Of a DNA stretch of 64,000 nucleotides, positions 1 to 10,601 are shown piece after piece (position 1 is the first letter of the stretch; every line of letters starts with the position of its first letter). Source of the stretch: Antedon mediterranea (Eukaryota; Echinodermata; Crinoidea; Comatulida; Antedonidae); contig NC_092677.1 in the NCBI RefSeq assembly GCF_964355755.1, forward strand, positions 9,198,601-9,262,600. The letters are read 5' to 3'. Position numbers and translations under genes: made by a program. A model generated the notes under the pieces. That model had not been told where the DNA came from and did no database searches. It worked only from the letters and a program-made list of their open reading frames with translations.

Positions 1-646
1 TTAGTTGGATGATGATACCTACTGACCTTTGACCTGATATTGTTTTCTCATTGATGATAGAATTGACATTATAAATCCATATAAGGACAGATTGGATTTG
101 ATTTTGAGGCAGAAACGTTTTTTGTACATACTCATACAGTACAGTTTGGTTATTCCACCAATGATCTAAGTCAAAGTTATAGATGTAATCATTTTAGTAA
201 TGGCTAACATTTAATACTTAGAGAAGTGTAACCTATTAATGAGCACAGTTCTCCATGTTTTTGCATGTTTGAACTTTCTTAAACCAATGTACATCGACAG
301 AGGGGTCATAGTCATATTCAAGAGTGGGCCAATGGTAGAGATGATAAACTATGTCATCCTTTGACAAAAACAAATAGGTTTAACAACACCTTTATTCCCT
401 CTTCAATTTGTCTCTTTAACAAACAATTTGTAAGATAATTACTGTAATTACTTTTAATGAACTGTACATAGGCCTACAATATATTTGACTTGTGTCTATC
501 TTTTTTTTATTGATGTTTTATATGGTGTTTTTATTACGAATGTAACGGGGAGCTGAGTCTCACATTTTATAATTATTTTGTGACAATAAATGATATCTAT
601 GTCTATGCTTAATCTCTCACCAACCAATTGATTTTTTTTTCTCTAG

Positions 647-816
647 GTTTGTGTATGATTGAGTATGCAATGCATTATTATGATGGCAGTATTCGTCGAA
701 AGCACCTGCTGATTGGATGTGGCATTGCCTGGGTTGGGTTGGGGACGTTTATTCTAGGCGAAAGCACAACGCTATCTATCATGGATGATGTCAATGGTGT
801 CACCTTAGCTTGCTGA
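647..816 (+). CDS. 3'-terminal coding exon of an unrecognised gene (partial)
   Basis: A pyrimidine tract ending in TCTCTAG at 646 looks like a splice acceptor. It opens a frame that runs to a TGA at 814-816. The encoded tail is about 56 residues: a basic segment (SIRRKH), a hydrophobic stretch (LLIGCGIAWVGLGTFIL) that could be one membrane helix, and a short polar C-terminus. Upstream exons are outside the window or not recognisable in 1-646. I do not recognise the family. The gene converges with BBS4 on the other strand. A possible poly(A) signal AATAAA lies at 1490-1495. Confidence 0.45.
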
Positions 817-1833
817 TAAACTATGAAGTTAAACCACTCAGCTTACAGAATATTCCCATCAAGAAGGAAGTTCTTTTTAGCTGAAGTATAGGTGGATCAG
901 GTTGGTGGCAAAAGTGGTGTAGAAATGGTGGAACTAACATATACATGAACTTCTCCAACCAAATGGAAAGATTGTAGTGATCCACTTCATTTGTGTGAAA
1001 TATACTGTATGGTATTGGTAAAAGACGGGAGGACCTTCATTCATCAATACAGAGATATGTACAAGGACAGCTTCATACCCTCACCTGTGTGCGAGATGAA
1101 AATGGGCCAAATAAATTTGCAAAAATACATTTATTTTAGTTGGGATTGGAGAATTTTGGTCATGAGATGTATTATGAATATTCATATGTTTTTGATTAAC
1201 AATTATTAAGAAAAGTATGTTTTTAATATCTGTTTAATTTAATCATTATATTGAAAAAAAAAAATTAGAAAAAGTTTGTGTATTATACAGTATAAAGAAA
1301 TATTAAATATATTTTTATTATAGGAAAATAAGAAAAAAATAACTCTTTTCATAAAAACTTATTCATTTTGTAGGTAAAATAAAATAATATTTATAATCTC
1401 AAAGACTTTTTGTCAAGCAATGATTGTATTTGAATTAAAAGAAACTTGTATTTGAAAGTTGTATAATATTGAAATAAGCATTTATATTAAATAAATTCAA
1501 TTGTAATACAGTATATAACAAAGACTGTTTATGTATATTATATGTTATTATTTTTTATATGTTGTGACTTATGTTGTTACTGAGCAATAATTAGAAAAAA
1601 TATATATATATAATATTTAAAATGGATTCCAATTTTTCAACATCAGGCATGATAGATCAGGTCATCATAGTTTTGATTTAAAACTTAGAATGTAATCATA
1701 CAGTACTTAAACGAAACCGATACCATAATTTGTATATTTCTTTGAGGCTAATAAAATACAATGGTCACATGATGTTATAGTATTATATTCTGTTTTTTAA
1801 ATGCAATGCACACTTTTTTATCATATTTATCTA
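817..1833. other. AT-rich 3' region of the left-edge gene
   Basis: About 1 kb of strongly AT-rich sequence that is probably the 3' untranslated region and downstream spacer of the left-edge gene. It contains AATAAA at 1490-1495. No ORF of note and no structured repeat were seen. Confidence 0.4.
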
Positions 1834-1989
1834 CAGTAAACTCTCCCAATACTGGAATCTTTGAAAACTCTCCCAAAATCAGACTTTCTTGGTCCTAAAT
1901 TTGTTTTTACTATTAAAAACGCATTCCGAATACCAGACTTTCCAGAAAACAGACGTATTAGGCCAGCCCAACGGTATTGAGAGAGTTGA
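1834..1989. mobile_element. Pogo/Tigger-like MITE, copy 1
   Basis: It begins CAGTAAACTCTCCCAATAC next to a TA and ends ...CGGTATTGAGAGAGTT, so the two ends are imperfect inverted repeats. A second copy in the opposite orientation is at about 54225-54352. It shares the interior segments CCAAATTT/CTAAATTT, GAATACC and GCCAGCCCAA in the same order. CAGT-type ends beside TA are typical of pogo/Tigger elements; the family assignment is inferred. Confidence 0.6.
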
Positions 1990-2875
1990 ATCATCTGTAT
2001 TCTTACAATAATAGATAGAAATTTCAGTAGCGCCTGCTGCTATCTATTATTATTATAATTTATGTTTGAACACAAATCCAAAAATGTTTATAATTTAAAA
2101 TTCACACTCAACATCAACTTTGTTTATTTCCACAAAAATATGTGGTGTGTTTCTAGTGCATTTTTCAGTCTTGTACAATTTGAATTGTAAAGTACTTTAC
2201 ACCAACTACCTGTTTACACCATACAGAATACTATTAAAATAGTAATAATTATATAATAATATAATACAACCTAAAACAATAACCAAAATGTATATCCTAT
2301 ACATTCTACTGTACATAATACTCTCATAATAAATATGAATACATAATAAAAATTGAAACAAATATTTAGTACTTTCAGAATAAATATTTTTGTCTTTTTG
2401 TCTTTTTTATGTTAGTCCATCAGTCAACATTACAATTTTTGTCTCTGAGCTCAAGATTATATGTATGCAATGCAATGTGTGCCAAAATATTTATCTTTTT
2501 ACCATAATTAAGTTGGAATACAGAGAAAAATTTCATTTTAAAATTTTGTTTAGCATTATTGCTAATTAAACTGATTTTTGAGTCAAGAAACATAGTTTTC
2601 TATTGTATTTTTTGCTAAGCAATTTTAGAAATGTATAGCAATAAGGTTGTTTTGTATAGCTTTTTGCTATGCTACACTGGCGAAATTATTCCCTGGAATA
2701 CAGTCTGGAACCTAGACTAATATAATACAAGAAAATGTTTTTCCAGTTAACAACATCTGACATTCTATTACAATCCAAGGAATTTCAAGTTTTTTCATGG
2801 TACTCTACACCGGTCATTTTCTTTCTATCATTAGTTAATCCACCAATCACACGATGATGTTATATCTCTTCTTTG
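1990..2875. other. Intergenic spacer and BBS4 3' region
   Basis: AT-rich sequence between the convergent left-edge gene and BBS4. It probably holds the BBS4 3' untranslated region on the - strand. I see no further gene, RNA or clear repeat. Confidence 0.4.
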
Positions 2876-2878
2876 TTT

Positions 2879-2932
2879 GGGCACATCACACTTTTTTTGT
2901 CAAACTAGTTTGATAGTGTAGGCATGAGCTAT
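2879..2932. mobile_element. TTAA-type MITE (family A), right-half fragment
   Basis: Contains GGGCACATCACACTTTTTTTG followed by the terminal motif TCAAACTAGTTTGATAGTGTA, which matches the right half of the complete copy at 3462-3603. The left half is missing. Confidence 0.6.
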
Positions 2933-3027
2933 AAACCTGACGCCTTTCAGATATCAAAAACTCTCACAAAAGCAGAATTTGAAGATTCCAAAGATATTTG
3001 CAAAGTTGACTTCTACAATATTGTAAA

Positions 3028-6000
3028 TCATTCTGGAACTGGTTCATGATCCTGCCTGTGTTTGCCAACTGCATTTGGATCATGTGGAATCATCATTCTA
3101 TTGGTGTTTTCCGGTGGGCCTGGGTATGGAGGTGGTGGATCAGTTGGTTTCTGTTTAACAGGTGCACTAACGTGGCCTGATGTGGAGGGCTGGTTATTGG
3201 TAGGCTCTACAAGCTTAGGTGGCGAGGCAGACTCCTTTGAATTGCTCTTCCACACAAGGCTTTCTCCTACTTGCAGGGCTGGTCCAAGTTTACTACCAAC
3301 TTCAATCAGCTAAAATACATGCGATATTAAAACATATCTGGTTAATAATCCAGAACATGTAGTAGGAGAAATACTGATAAAGTATATATAGATGTAACTG
3401 AGATTTAATGGCTAACGTAAGATATGTCTAGTGAGTACAGTAATTATTTCAAATTTAAATTTTAAGGTCTGTCTACACTATCAAACTAGTTTGACAAAAA
3501 AAGTGTGATGTGCCTAAATAAGGTAGTGATATGTCCTCGTCCATACATGGCCACATCACATTTTTTTGTCAAATAAAGTTTGACAGTGTAGACAGAGCTT
3601 TAATTTATTAACAATGTATTGTATTAGTAAATAATACATACAATGTAGAGGTATATAGTTCAATTTTAGATAGAGCATTTAATCAAGTAATATTTTATAA
3701 TAAAAAATATAATATACAATCTAATTAAAAATCTACAGTATACCACATACCTCATAATCTATGTTAGAACTCCCAGACGCTTTCAACCGTTCCATTTTGT
3801 TTTCAAAATGAGCAAACTGTTTGGTTGCTGCTTTTCTGTCGCCTTGTTTGTACAGGAACACACAGAAGTTTAGATTTACCGCTGGATCTTTGCTGTGTTT
3901 AAAACAGAGGTATTATTTATTACACATCACTTTATGAAGCAATATAAGACTATGAAAGACTAAAGTGTGGTTCCAACTATAACGCATTGCAACACAGCGA
4001 CATATCAATGCAAAGACTTGTATTGCGTAATTCAAGTGGGAAACCAACAACGCAACAATGCTGCAAACATCGCTAAAGGAAATCAAATCAGTTTGGAAAA
4101 CATAGTACAGCAAATAGCCAAGTATGCAGGTCAAGGTATACAGCAACTAACATTGATGCACAACAAGCAGCTTTGATATCACGTAAGCAGGGGCAAACAC
4201 AATTATTGGAAGGGCATTTTCTTATGTTGCGTAGGTTGCGTTGCATCACTAGTGGAAACTAAGTTTTAAACATATATAAAATATTTGATAAGTTAGTTGG
4301 TTTCCTTTTTAATGCTCTCTCTTATAATGCTTACTTACTCTTCAATTGCTGCTGCTTGTTCATAAGCTTGCCTTGCATTATCAGGATCATCTAGGTTGGT
4401 TAATGTAACTACAAAAAAAAACAGACCTAGTGAAATATCCAAGAAACGGTGACATTGGGAATTGATATCATGTTGGGGAGGATCTATAACTTGATATCAT
4501 GATAAATTTATACCATGAGGGTGATGATGTACATGATATCATGAGAACAATGAACTTGGTATCATATTGATGGGAAGCATGAGAAGTGATATCATGTTGG
4601 TATGATAAATTGATATCATGAGGGTAATTACATACATGATAACATGACGAGGACAATGAACTTGATGTCATATTGATGAATCTTGCTTCCCATCAATATG
4701 ATATATCAAGTATATATATCATGTTGGGATGAATAACTTGATATCATATTGATTGGAAGCATGATGGTGATGAAGTATTTGATATCACGATGGTCTTGAT
4801 ATAATGAGGACAATGAACTTAGAGAGCATGAACTTGATGTTGAGGATGATAAACTTAATAGCATGATGGGGATGATGAACTTGATATCATGATTGAGATG
4901 ATGACCTTGATATCATGTTGGAGATGATGAACTTGATATCATTATGGAGATGACGAACTTGATATCATTATGGAGATGATGAACTTGATACCATGATAGG
5001 GATGATGAACTTGATATCATGACTGAGATGATGAACTTGATATCATGATGTAGATGATGAATTTATCATTATTATCAGCATTTAAAATAAATTTATAATT
5101 CAGAATAAGAACCCAACAAAGTTAAACTTCTCCACAGAATACTTACTCGCAAGCAGCATGTATGTGCCAGCATGCCTAGGACGGATGTTGATAGCAGCAC
5201 TAATGAAGTGGAATGCAGATGCATATTGATGCATGCTAAGGTGTACAAGGCCTAGGTTATACAAAACCTTCCAATCAAATGGAGATAAGTAATTGGCACG
5301 CTTCAGGCTACTTACAGCCTAACAAAAAAGAACAAAATATTTATTTTTTTAAATCTAGGAATAGTAATAAAAAGAAGGAAGTTGGTGTCATCCTCATTTT
5401 GAAAACTTAAATTTTTTGGGAAATCCAACATTATGGAATAGAACCTTGACCGTTTCTAGTGGACATCTATAATTGTACAACTCAAAATCTAAAACAGCAT
5501 CTGAAAAACATATACGGCATAACATAACATACAGCAAAATACTTTTTCCTTCCAAAAAAACACATGCCAATGTTGTTCCAGAGGGCAGCACTTTCTGGGA
5601 CAGCTACAGCGGCAATACGATATTTATTCAGAGCAACATCAAAGTCATTGTGTTCCTGCATCATGCTTCCAGCTGCCAAGATTGCCTGGGAAAGAAAACG
5701 AACGGCAGGAATACATTTATTTGCTTGGAAGAGTTTTTACAAAGTTTCAGTCACTAGTCATAACACTCTAACCCCATTCCAAATGGAGGTCAAAGTTTAC
5801 AACAACATATTTGAAAATATACCTAGTCCTACTTACCTTTACATTTGAAGGGTCGTAGGTCAAAGCATTTCCTAAGTTCTCAAAAGCCTTTTGGTTCTGA
5901 TTGATCTGTAAGAAACAACGGGTGATTCAAATAATGATTTTTAATCCAGAAGCTGAGTTGACATTTAAAAAAAGAAGCCATTTTATTTACTTTAGTGTTT

Positions 6001-9000
6001 ATTTACCTGAAGGTATAATAAGCCAAGAGTTGTCAACAATTCTGGGTTTTCTGGTGAAAATCTGTAAATATTTAAAAACAGTCATAAGTTATATTCATTC
6101 TATGCTACTTCAACCACTTTGTAGGGCTATGTGCAACACTTCAATGGTATGAGAGAATACAAATGTGTGTGCACTGAAATACACAAATGTGTATGCACTG
6201 AAATAAACAAGAGTTATTACATTACAGAGAGAGAGTCAACTTCACAATCACAGCTCAAATAATATTTTTGAGCAGACAATGACCATTTTAAGGATTTATT
6301 GTCCTTTTCAGATCACTTTGATGTTACCCAGTTGACTCTTTACTGAGCCAAACTTACTCTACAGCACGCTTGTAGACATCAATCGCCATGTGGACGTCTC
6401 CCTCCATTAGATATATCTTAGCCAGCATCACATAAGACAAGTCGTGCTTGTTAAAACTTATAGCCTGCTTCAGGCATTCTTTTGCCTTAAAAAAAAATAC
6501 AAGAAACCAGATTTAATTATTTACCAACAGTATCCAAATTCAATAATAACAATAATTTGATAATTAATAATAATTCAGTTTATTATAATATTGACTCTTA
6601 ATAGAATGAGAAGCAATAATGAAATTGCTTTGAATTTGGTCTAACTGCACTAGACTGGATTTTCAATTGTAGTTGCACATTACCCAGATATTTGTGAAAA
6701 AGCTTTAATGTTAAAAGAGCAGAAGGATTGAACAACAATGTTAATGTAGGAGATAGGCGAAATAAGCGAGGGGAAATATATGGTTAAGCACTCCAACCAA
6801 CACCTATATCACTAAAGGCCAATTTACATTCACAGATGAGCGGCAATGGTAAGTGGAAAACATGTAGCTGGTCCCACATAGAATCTGTATCTATCCTGAG
6901 CAGGAACCGTCCGTATGCTCCACGTTGTGTGTATTTAAACAGAAAGAAAAACATAGATTCTATATTTTTATTATTGTTACCACTTGTCTGTGTAAATTGG
7001 TCTTTATAAGGGCCAGGAGGCTTTCTACTGTGTATTTTATGTTATTTATGCACTGCACTTAAACTGTGATACCTTCATAAACTCTTTGAGATACATGTAA
7101 CAAACACCTTGATTGTGACTGATTTCCCAGTCACGTTCACTGACACGGGCAGCTTCGTGGTACACCTCAGTAGCTGCCTTGTGTCTTCCCAATAGAAAAC
7201 TGAAGAAAGAAATATAATAAATTTATAATGATAGTTATCGTATACAACAAAGTCCATCTGTGTAGCACAATTTGCCAGAGCATGGATTATGGATTAGGAA
7301 GCACAAATTCAATTCAATCTTTTATTTCGGAATATTTGGTCCATAGAAAGTAAAATTACGTATCAATTAATAAATAAAAAAACTGTACTACAAGTAATTA
7401 CTACACGCTCTCATCTCAGGATAGAATTCCACCTGGAGAGCATCTTTGACTTATATAAGATGTTGTCTATAACAGTTGAGGCTAAAACATTTTCACTTGA
7501 ATTAATTCTACACATCTGGCCATATATCGATTTTCTTCTCAACTCATTAAAAGAAGGAATTTTACATTCCGTAAACATAAGGCTGGCACTACAATGTGGC
7601 AACAACGTTCTTAACCCATTGTTGTAGCATACCTGAACAGATCACAATGTACCCTGATTATACTGTAGTTGCACCATATGTAGCACAATACATATTTACA
7701 CAATATGTTCTAAATACATTTCGACAGAACACATGCTAAATTTTCTGACCAATGAGTTGGCTCTGATACACAAAGATCTGTAAATTGCCACCAGGTAGGC
7801 TTGCTTCATCAAGGCTTCTATGAATGGATGTACTGGTTGGGAGCAAAAAAGCTAGTAGACCATACCCAGTACCGTTTTGATTACAATCAATCGGGAAATT
7901 ACCTCTTTATATCTAACTCATCACCTAGATCAAAGGAGATATCATGACCAAGGTACAGTATGTAGTTGAATTAACATATTTTGAACTTTTACCATTAATG
8001 GTAATATAGGTTTCAATTGAATCCTATAATTTCTTAGCATTGTAAACTATATCATTGTTGGCTGCAACCCATACAAAAATATTAATTAAATCGATAGGAA
8101 CAGTTTAACTTAGGTCTACTGCTTGTGTGCCATTACTACATAAGGAGGGGGTAGGTATGAAACCTAAACTGCAAAATATTCTGTGATGTACTATTTGTGT
8201 TATAGGTATTGATGTGACTTTCCATAAGTCTATACACTCTACACCCACCCCCTGTCGATCAAGCTGGTTATGAGCCTTATTACAACCAAATACTGCACTT
8301 ACAGAGATCTTCCAACTTGTTTTAAATTTTCTGGATTTTGCGAGTTTATTAGATGACAAGTCTGGAAACATTCTAACGATTCCTGAATCCGACCTTCTTG
8401 CCGAAAAATTAGTGCCTGTACGTAGAGGGCATACTCACACATACCATGCGTCTCGTGAAGCTGCTCCTTGATCAGTGACTGAAATTTAAAAAATGTTTTT
8501 TTTCAGTAATTAATGGAAACGAAAGTATAGTAATTAATTAAAAGACTGTATAGTTACTATATAATTAACCTCTTGGCATCCATTAAATAAAATCTGGGTT
8601 TAACTTTTTTAAAACTTTGTTAAGCCTAACACCTGCGTAATCAACAAATGGAATTCACAACCTAAATGGGTTGTAACCAGTAAAAGTGTTAACTTATAGC
8701 CTCTTTACTTTTCTAAGGTAAGAATCACTACTGCATTATTTACTTTTTTAAATTTATTATAATTATACAACAAACCACTTAGATAAATTACCTTGCATGT
8801 TTCATATTCTTTTCGTACATAATGTAGATGTATAAGCCAGTTTTTTCTCTCAAAAACAGGTATTTCTGGTGCTGTAAAACAAATTGTCATCAATCATTAA
8901 TGCTTTAGAATGTTTTCCAAAAACAGCTTACCATTTATGTCTGGCTGTTGTTATTCTTTCTTATCTGTATTATATTTATTGCAGTTGGCAATTTAGATTA

Positions 9001-9897
9001 GTATCACACACATGAATAATTTAATACAGGTAAAATAGGCATATTTATTGCCTTTTATCATAGGCCATAGAAAATCAAACAACCTTTTCTTGGTCTTGGT
9101 CTTGGCTGTTTTGATGGAACTGCAACTAGAGGAGGAGGTTCACTGACAGCGGGTGGGATCTTTACCGGTTCCTCTACAGCTTGCTATATATATAAAAATA
9201 ATGAAAATAATATAATATTAATAATATAAATAATTAGGTTAAAACATAGGCTGCAATTACTTGCTATTAATAGAATTATTAATCATAAATACAGTAAATT
9301 ATATTAACTATTTATTAATATTATTATAAATGAAAAATAAATTTCTCAGAAGAAAAAAATACACGAAAACAATTAGTTAGGGCCTAGGCCTACTAGTAAT
9401 TAAAGATATATTGTCCCTCTACAATTTTACAGAAGTGAAGAACTTATTAAAACTGCAAAATGGCGTAGGGTATTTAAAGTCTGATTTTATTAATTAATTA
9501 TTAAATCTTAATTTTTAATGTTTTAAGGGGACAACAATATGTCAATGGCCTAGCCTACCTACATCTTTTAATGCAGCAAAACTTAAAAGCTGTTCAGAAT
9601 CCTAATTACTGACAGCTAAACTCAGAGTGGCTCCAAAACGTTTAATCAATAATTAGGCTAGCCTCTCATTAAGCTGGTCTAGGCCTAGGCCTAGTTGTCC
9701 TGGATGGCCTGCTGGTGGTACGGTGGGGTGGGGGCTAGGCCTACCTAGAGGTCAAGCTATCTTTCTAGGCCTAGGATATGAGGCCTACCTAACTAGAGAT
9801 ACCTACCTAGCCTAGCCTACTAGGCCTAGGCCTAGGCCTACTAAAGATTTAGACATCATCTTACCCCCTTTTCACTGTCTTTCTGACCAGAACTCAT
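3028..9897 (-). CDS. BBS4: Bardet-Biedl syndrome 4 protein (BBSome TPR subunit)
   Basis: Coding exons, in transcript order: 9865-9897, 9084-9183, 8792-8871, 8303-8478, 7073-7199, 6358-6485, 6007-6061, 5837-5905, 5533-5685, 5147-5318, 4339-4408, 3751-3892, 3028-3309. All junctions are GT-AG and stay in frame for 528 codons; human BBS4 has 519. The tetratricopeptide region runs from about residue 70 to 430. Family hallmarks include [37 protein letters not shown] and [20 protein letters not shown]. The tail is Pro-rich and unstructured ([12 protein letters not shown]), as in vertebrates. BBS4 is a BBSome component that works with pericentriolar satellites in ciliary membrane traffic. Start: the ATG opens [11 protein letters not shown], just inside exon 1. 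Introns carry several repeats, listed separately. The gene call is secure; the first two exons are the least conserved part of the model. Confidence 0.95.
3462..3603. mobile_element. TTAA-type MITE (family A), complete copy
   Basis: A palindromic element of about 134 bp in the last BBS4 intron. The left end is GGTCTGTCTACACTATCAAA; the right end is its imperfect complement, ...GACAGTGTAGACAGAGCT. Both ends abut TTAA (3462-3465 and 3600-3603), consistent with a TTAA target duplication. The interior has GTGATGTGCC, GGTAGTGATATG and CACATCACA. The element has no coding capacity. Related copies: 2879, 16244, 22388, 24368, 25478, 34206 (fragment), 39247 and 45571. Confidence 0.75.
3961..4262. repeat. 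Dispersed repeat, family B copy 1
   Basis: In the BBS4 intron 3893-4338. It starts AAAGTGTGGTTCCAACTATAA and ends with the near-complement ...CTAGTGGAAACTAAG. Between them are repeated GCGTTG/CAACGC words. A second copy at about 24746-24900 shares AAGTGTGGTTCC, AACGC, CAGCGAC.TATC, GACGCAAAG and the CAAGTGGGA end. It is a probable non-autonomous inverted-repeat element; its class is unknown. Confidence 0.5.
4450..5075. repeat. Minisatellite in BBS4 intron (GATATCATG-rich)
   Basis: About 600 bp of imperfect tandem units built around GATGATGAACTTGATATCATG, with unit lengths near 25-50 bp. It fills most of the intron between coding exons 10 and 11. The best-ordered part is about 4860-5060. The core GATATC is itself palindromic. 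Confidence 0.8.
7285..7630 (-). mobile_element. LINE-type retrotransposon 3' fragment
   Basis: In a BBS4 intron. On the - strand an open segment (7411-7605) includes [18 protein letters not shown] and ends in SRWNSILR. This resembles the C-terminal end of LINE reverse-transcriptase ORFs, where a Phe-..-Leu-Arg-Arg..Ile-Tyr segment is common. The downstream sequence ends in an ATTGAATTGAATT run (complement, near 7308-7322), a typical LINE tail. It is truncated and non-functional. The family is not assigned. Confidence 0.45.
7790..7918. mobile_element. MITE family C, degraded copy
   Basis: Matches the well-preserved element at about 59785-60006 over CTTCTATGAATGGATG, GCTAGT.GA and ACCATACCCAGTACCGTTTT, followed by CAATCGGGAAATTACCTC. 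The left terminal repeat is not recognisable. Confidence 0.55.
9370..9850. repeat. TAGGCCTA/CCTAGG palindrome cluster in BBS4 first intron
   Basis: Runs of the 6-8 bp palindromes AGGCCT, CCTAGG and TAGGCCTA are densely packed at 9375-9395, 9660-9700 and 9760-9842, directly downstream of BBS4 exon 1. Similar clusters occur at 51030-51130 and 52920-53110 near the AARS1/LRRCC1 5' ends. Confidence 0.6.
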
Positions 9898-10009
9898 AAT
9901 TAAAAGCTAGCTGTAAAAAAACACACGTTAATTTTATCAGCAGTGCTCAGTTAAATGTTATTTGAGACGATAAATCAAGAAAATGAAAAAGAACTAAAAA
10001 AGCATCATG

Positions 10010-10023
10010 ATGTCAATAGCAAC
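10010..10023. promoter_or_regulatory. Candidate RFX X-box upstream of BBS4
   Basis: ATGTCAATAGCAAC lies about 115 bp upstream of the BBS4 ATG. The right half-site (AGCAAC) matches the RFX X-box well; the left half is weak. Many ciliary genes carry X-boxes at about this distance. A CT-rich stretch (10048-10065) lies further upstream. This is an inference only. Confidence 0.3.
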
Positions 10024-10601
10024 CTCTCACTCGACTCATCACTCTTCTAGCTCTCTCTCTCTCCCCACACAAAGGTCACAAACTTTGACATGTGCGTGTG
10101 ACGATCTCTCTAAAAAATATACGGATGGTGAATGCATGACAAATTAAAATTTATTTTGACTGTAGAAAATCACCTAGAATACCCTTTCCGTTTTAATTTG
10201 TGTGATTTTCATATTTTTCAGCTTTTGATTTACACCGTAAGTTTAACAATATTAATGTTAAAAATGTGTAATTAGGTTAGATTAAATATTCAAATTTAAG
10301 TTAAAATCAGGCCCCACGTACCTCTCTTCTCGATCGACCTAACAACAACAGCCTACAGGAACTATTCTATGATGAGGATGTAGGGTGGTCCATTACAGTG
10401 TACTGTATGTGGTAAATAGCCTAGACTAGGCCTTGTCTACGCCTAAATGAAAGGAAATCGCTTAGGAAGCATTAAGTTGGCTAACATTGTGAAACAGGAT
10501 TCATGTTCATGAAGAGAGTTCATTGACATTAATAATAAATTAATACAGTACAGGTAGTTTATTTTTTAGCAGTTTGTAACTACTAGATGGTACGCATCTA
10601 G

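Noticed and set aside
4450-5075. CRISPR-like regular repeats
   Set aside because: Units are contiguous and imperfect with no unique spacers, and the locus is a eukaryotic intron.
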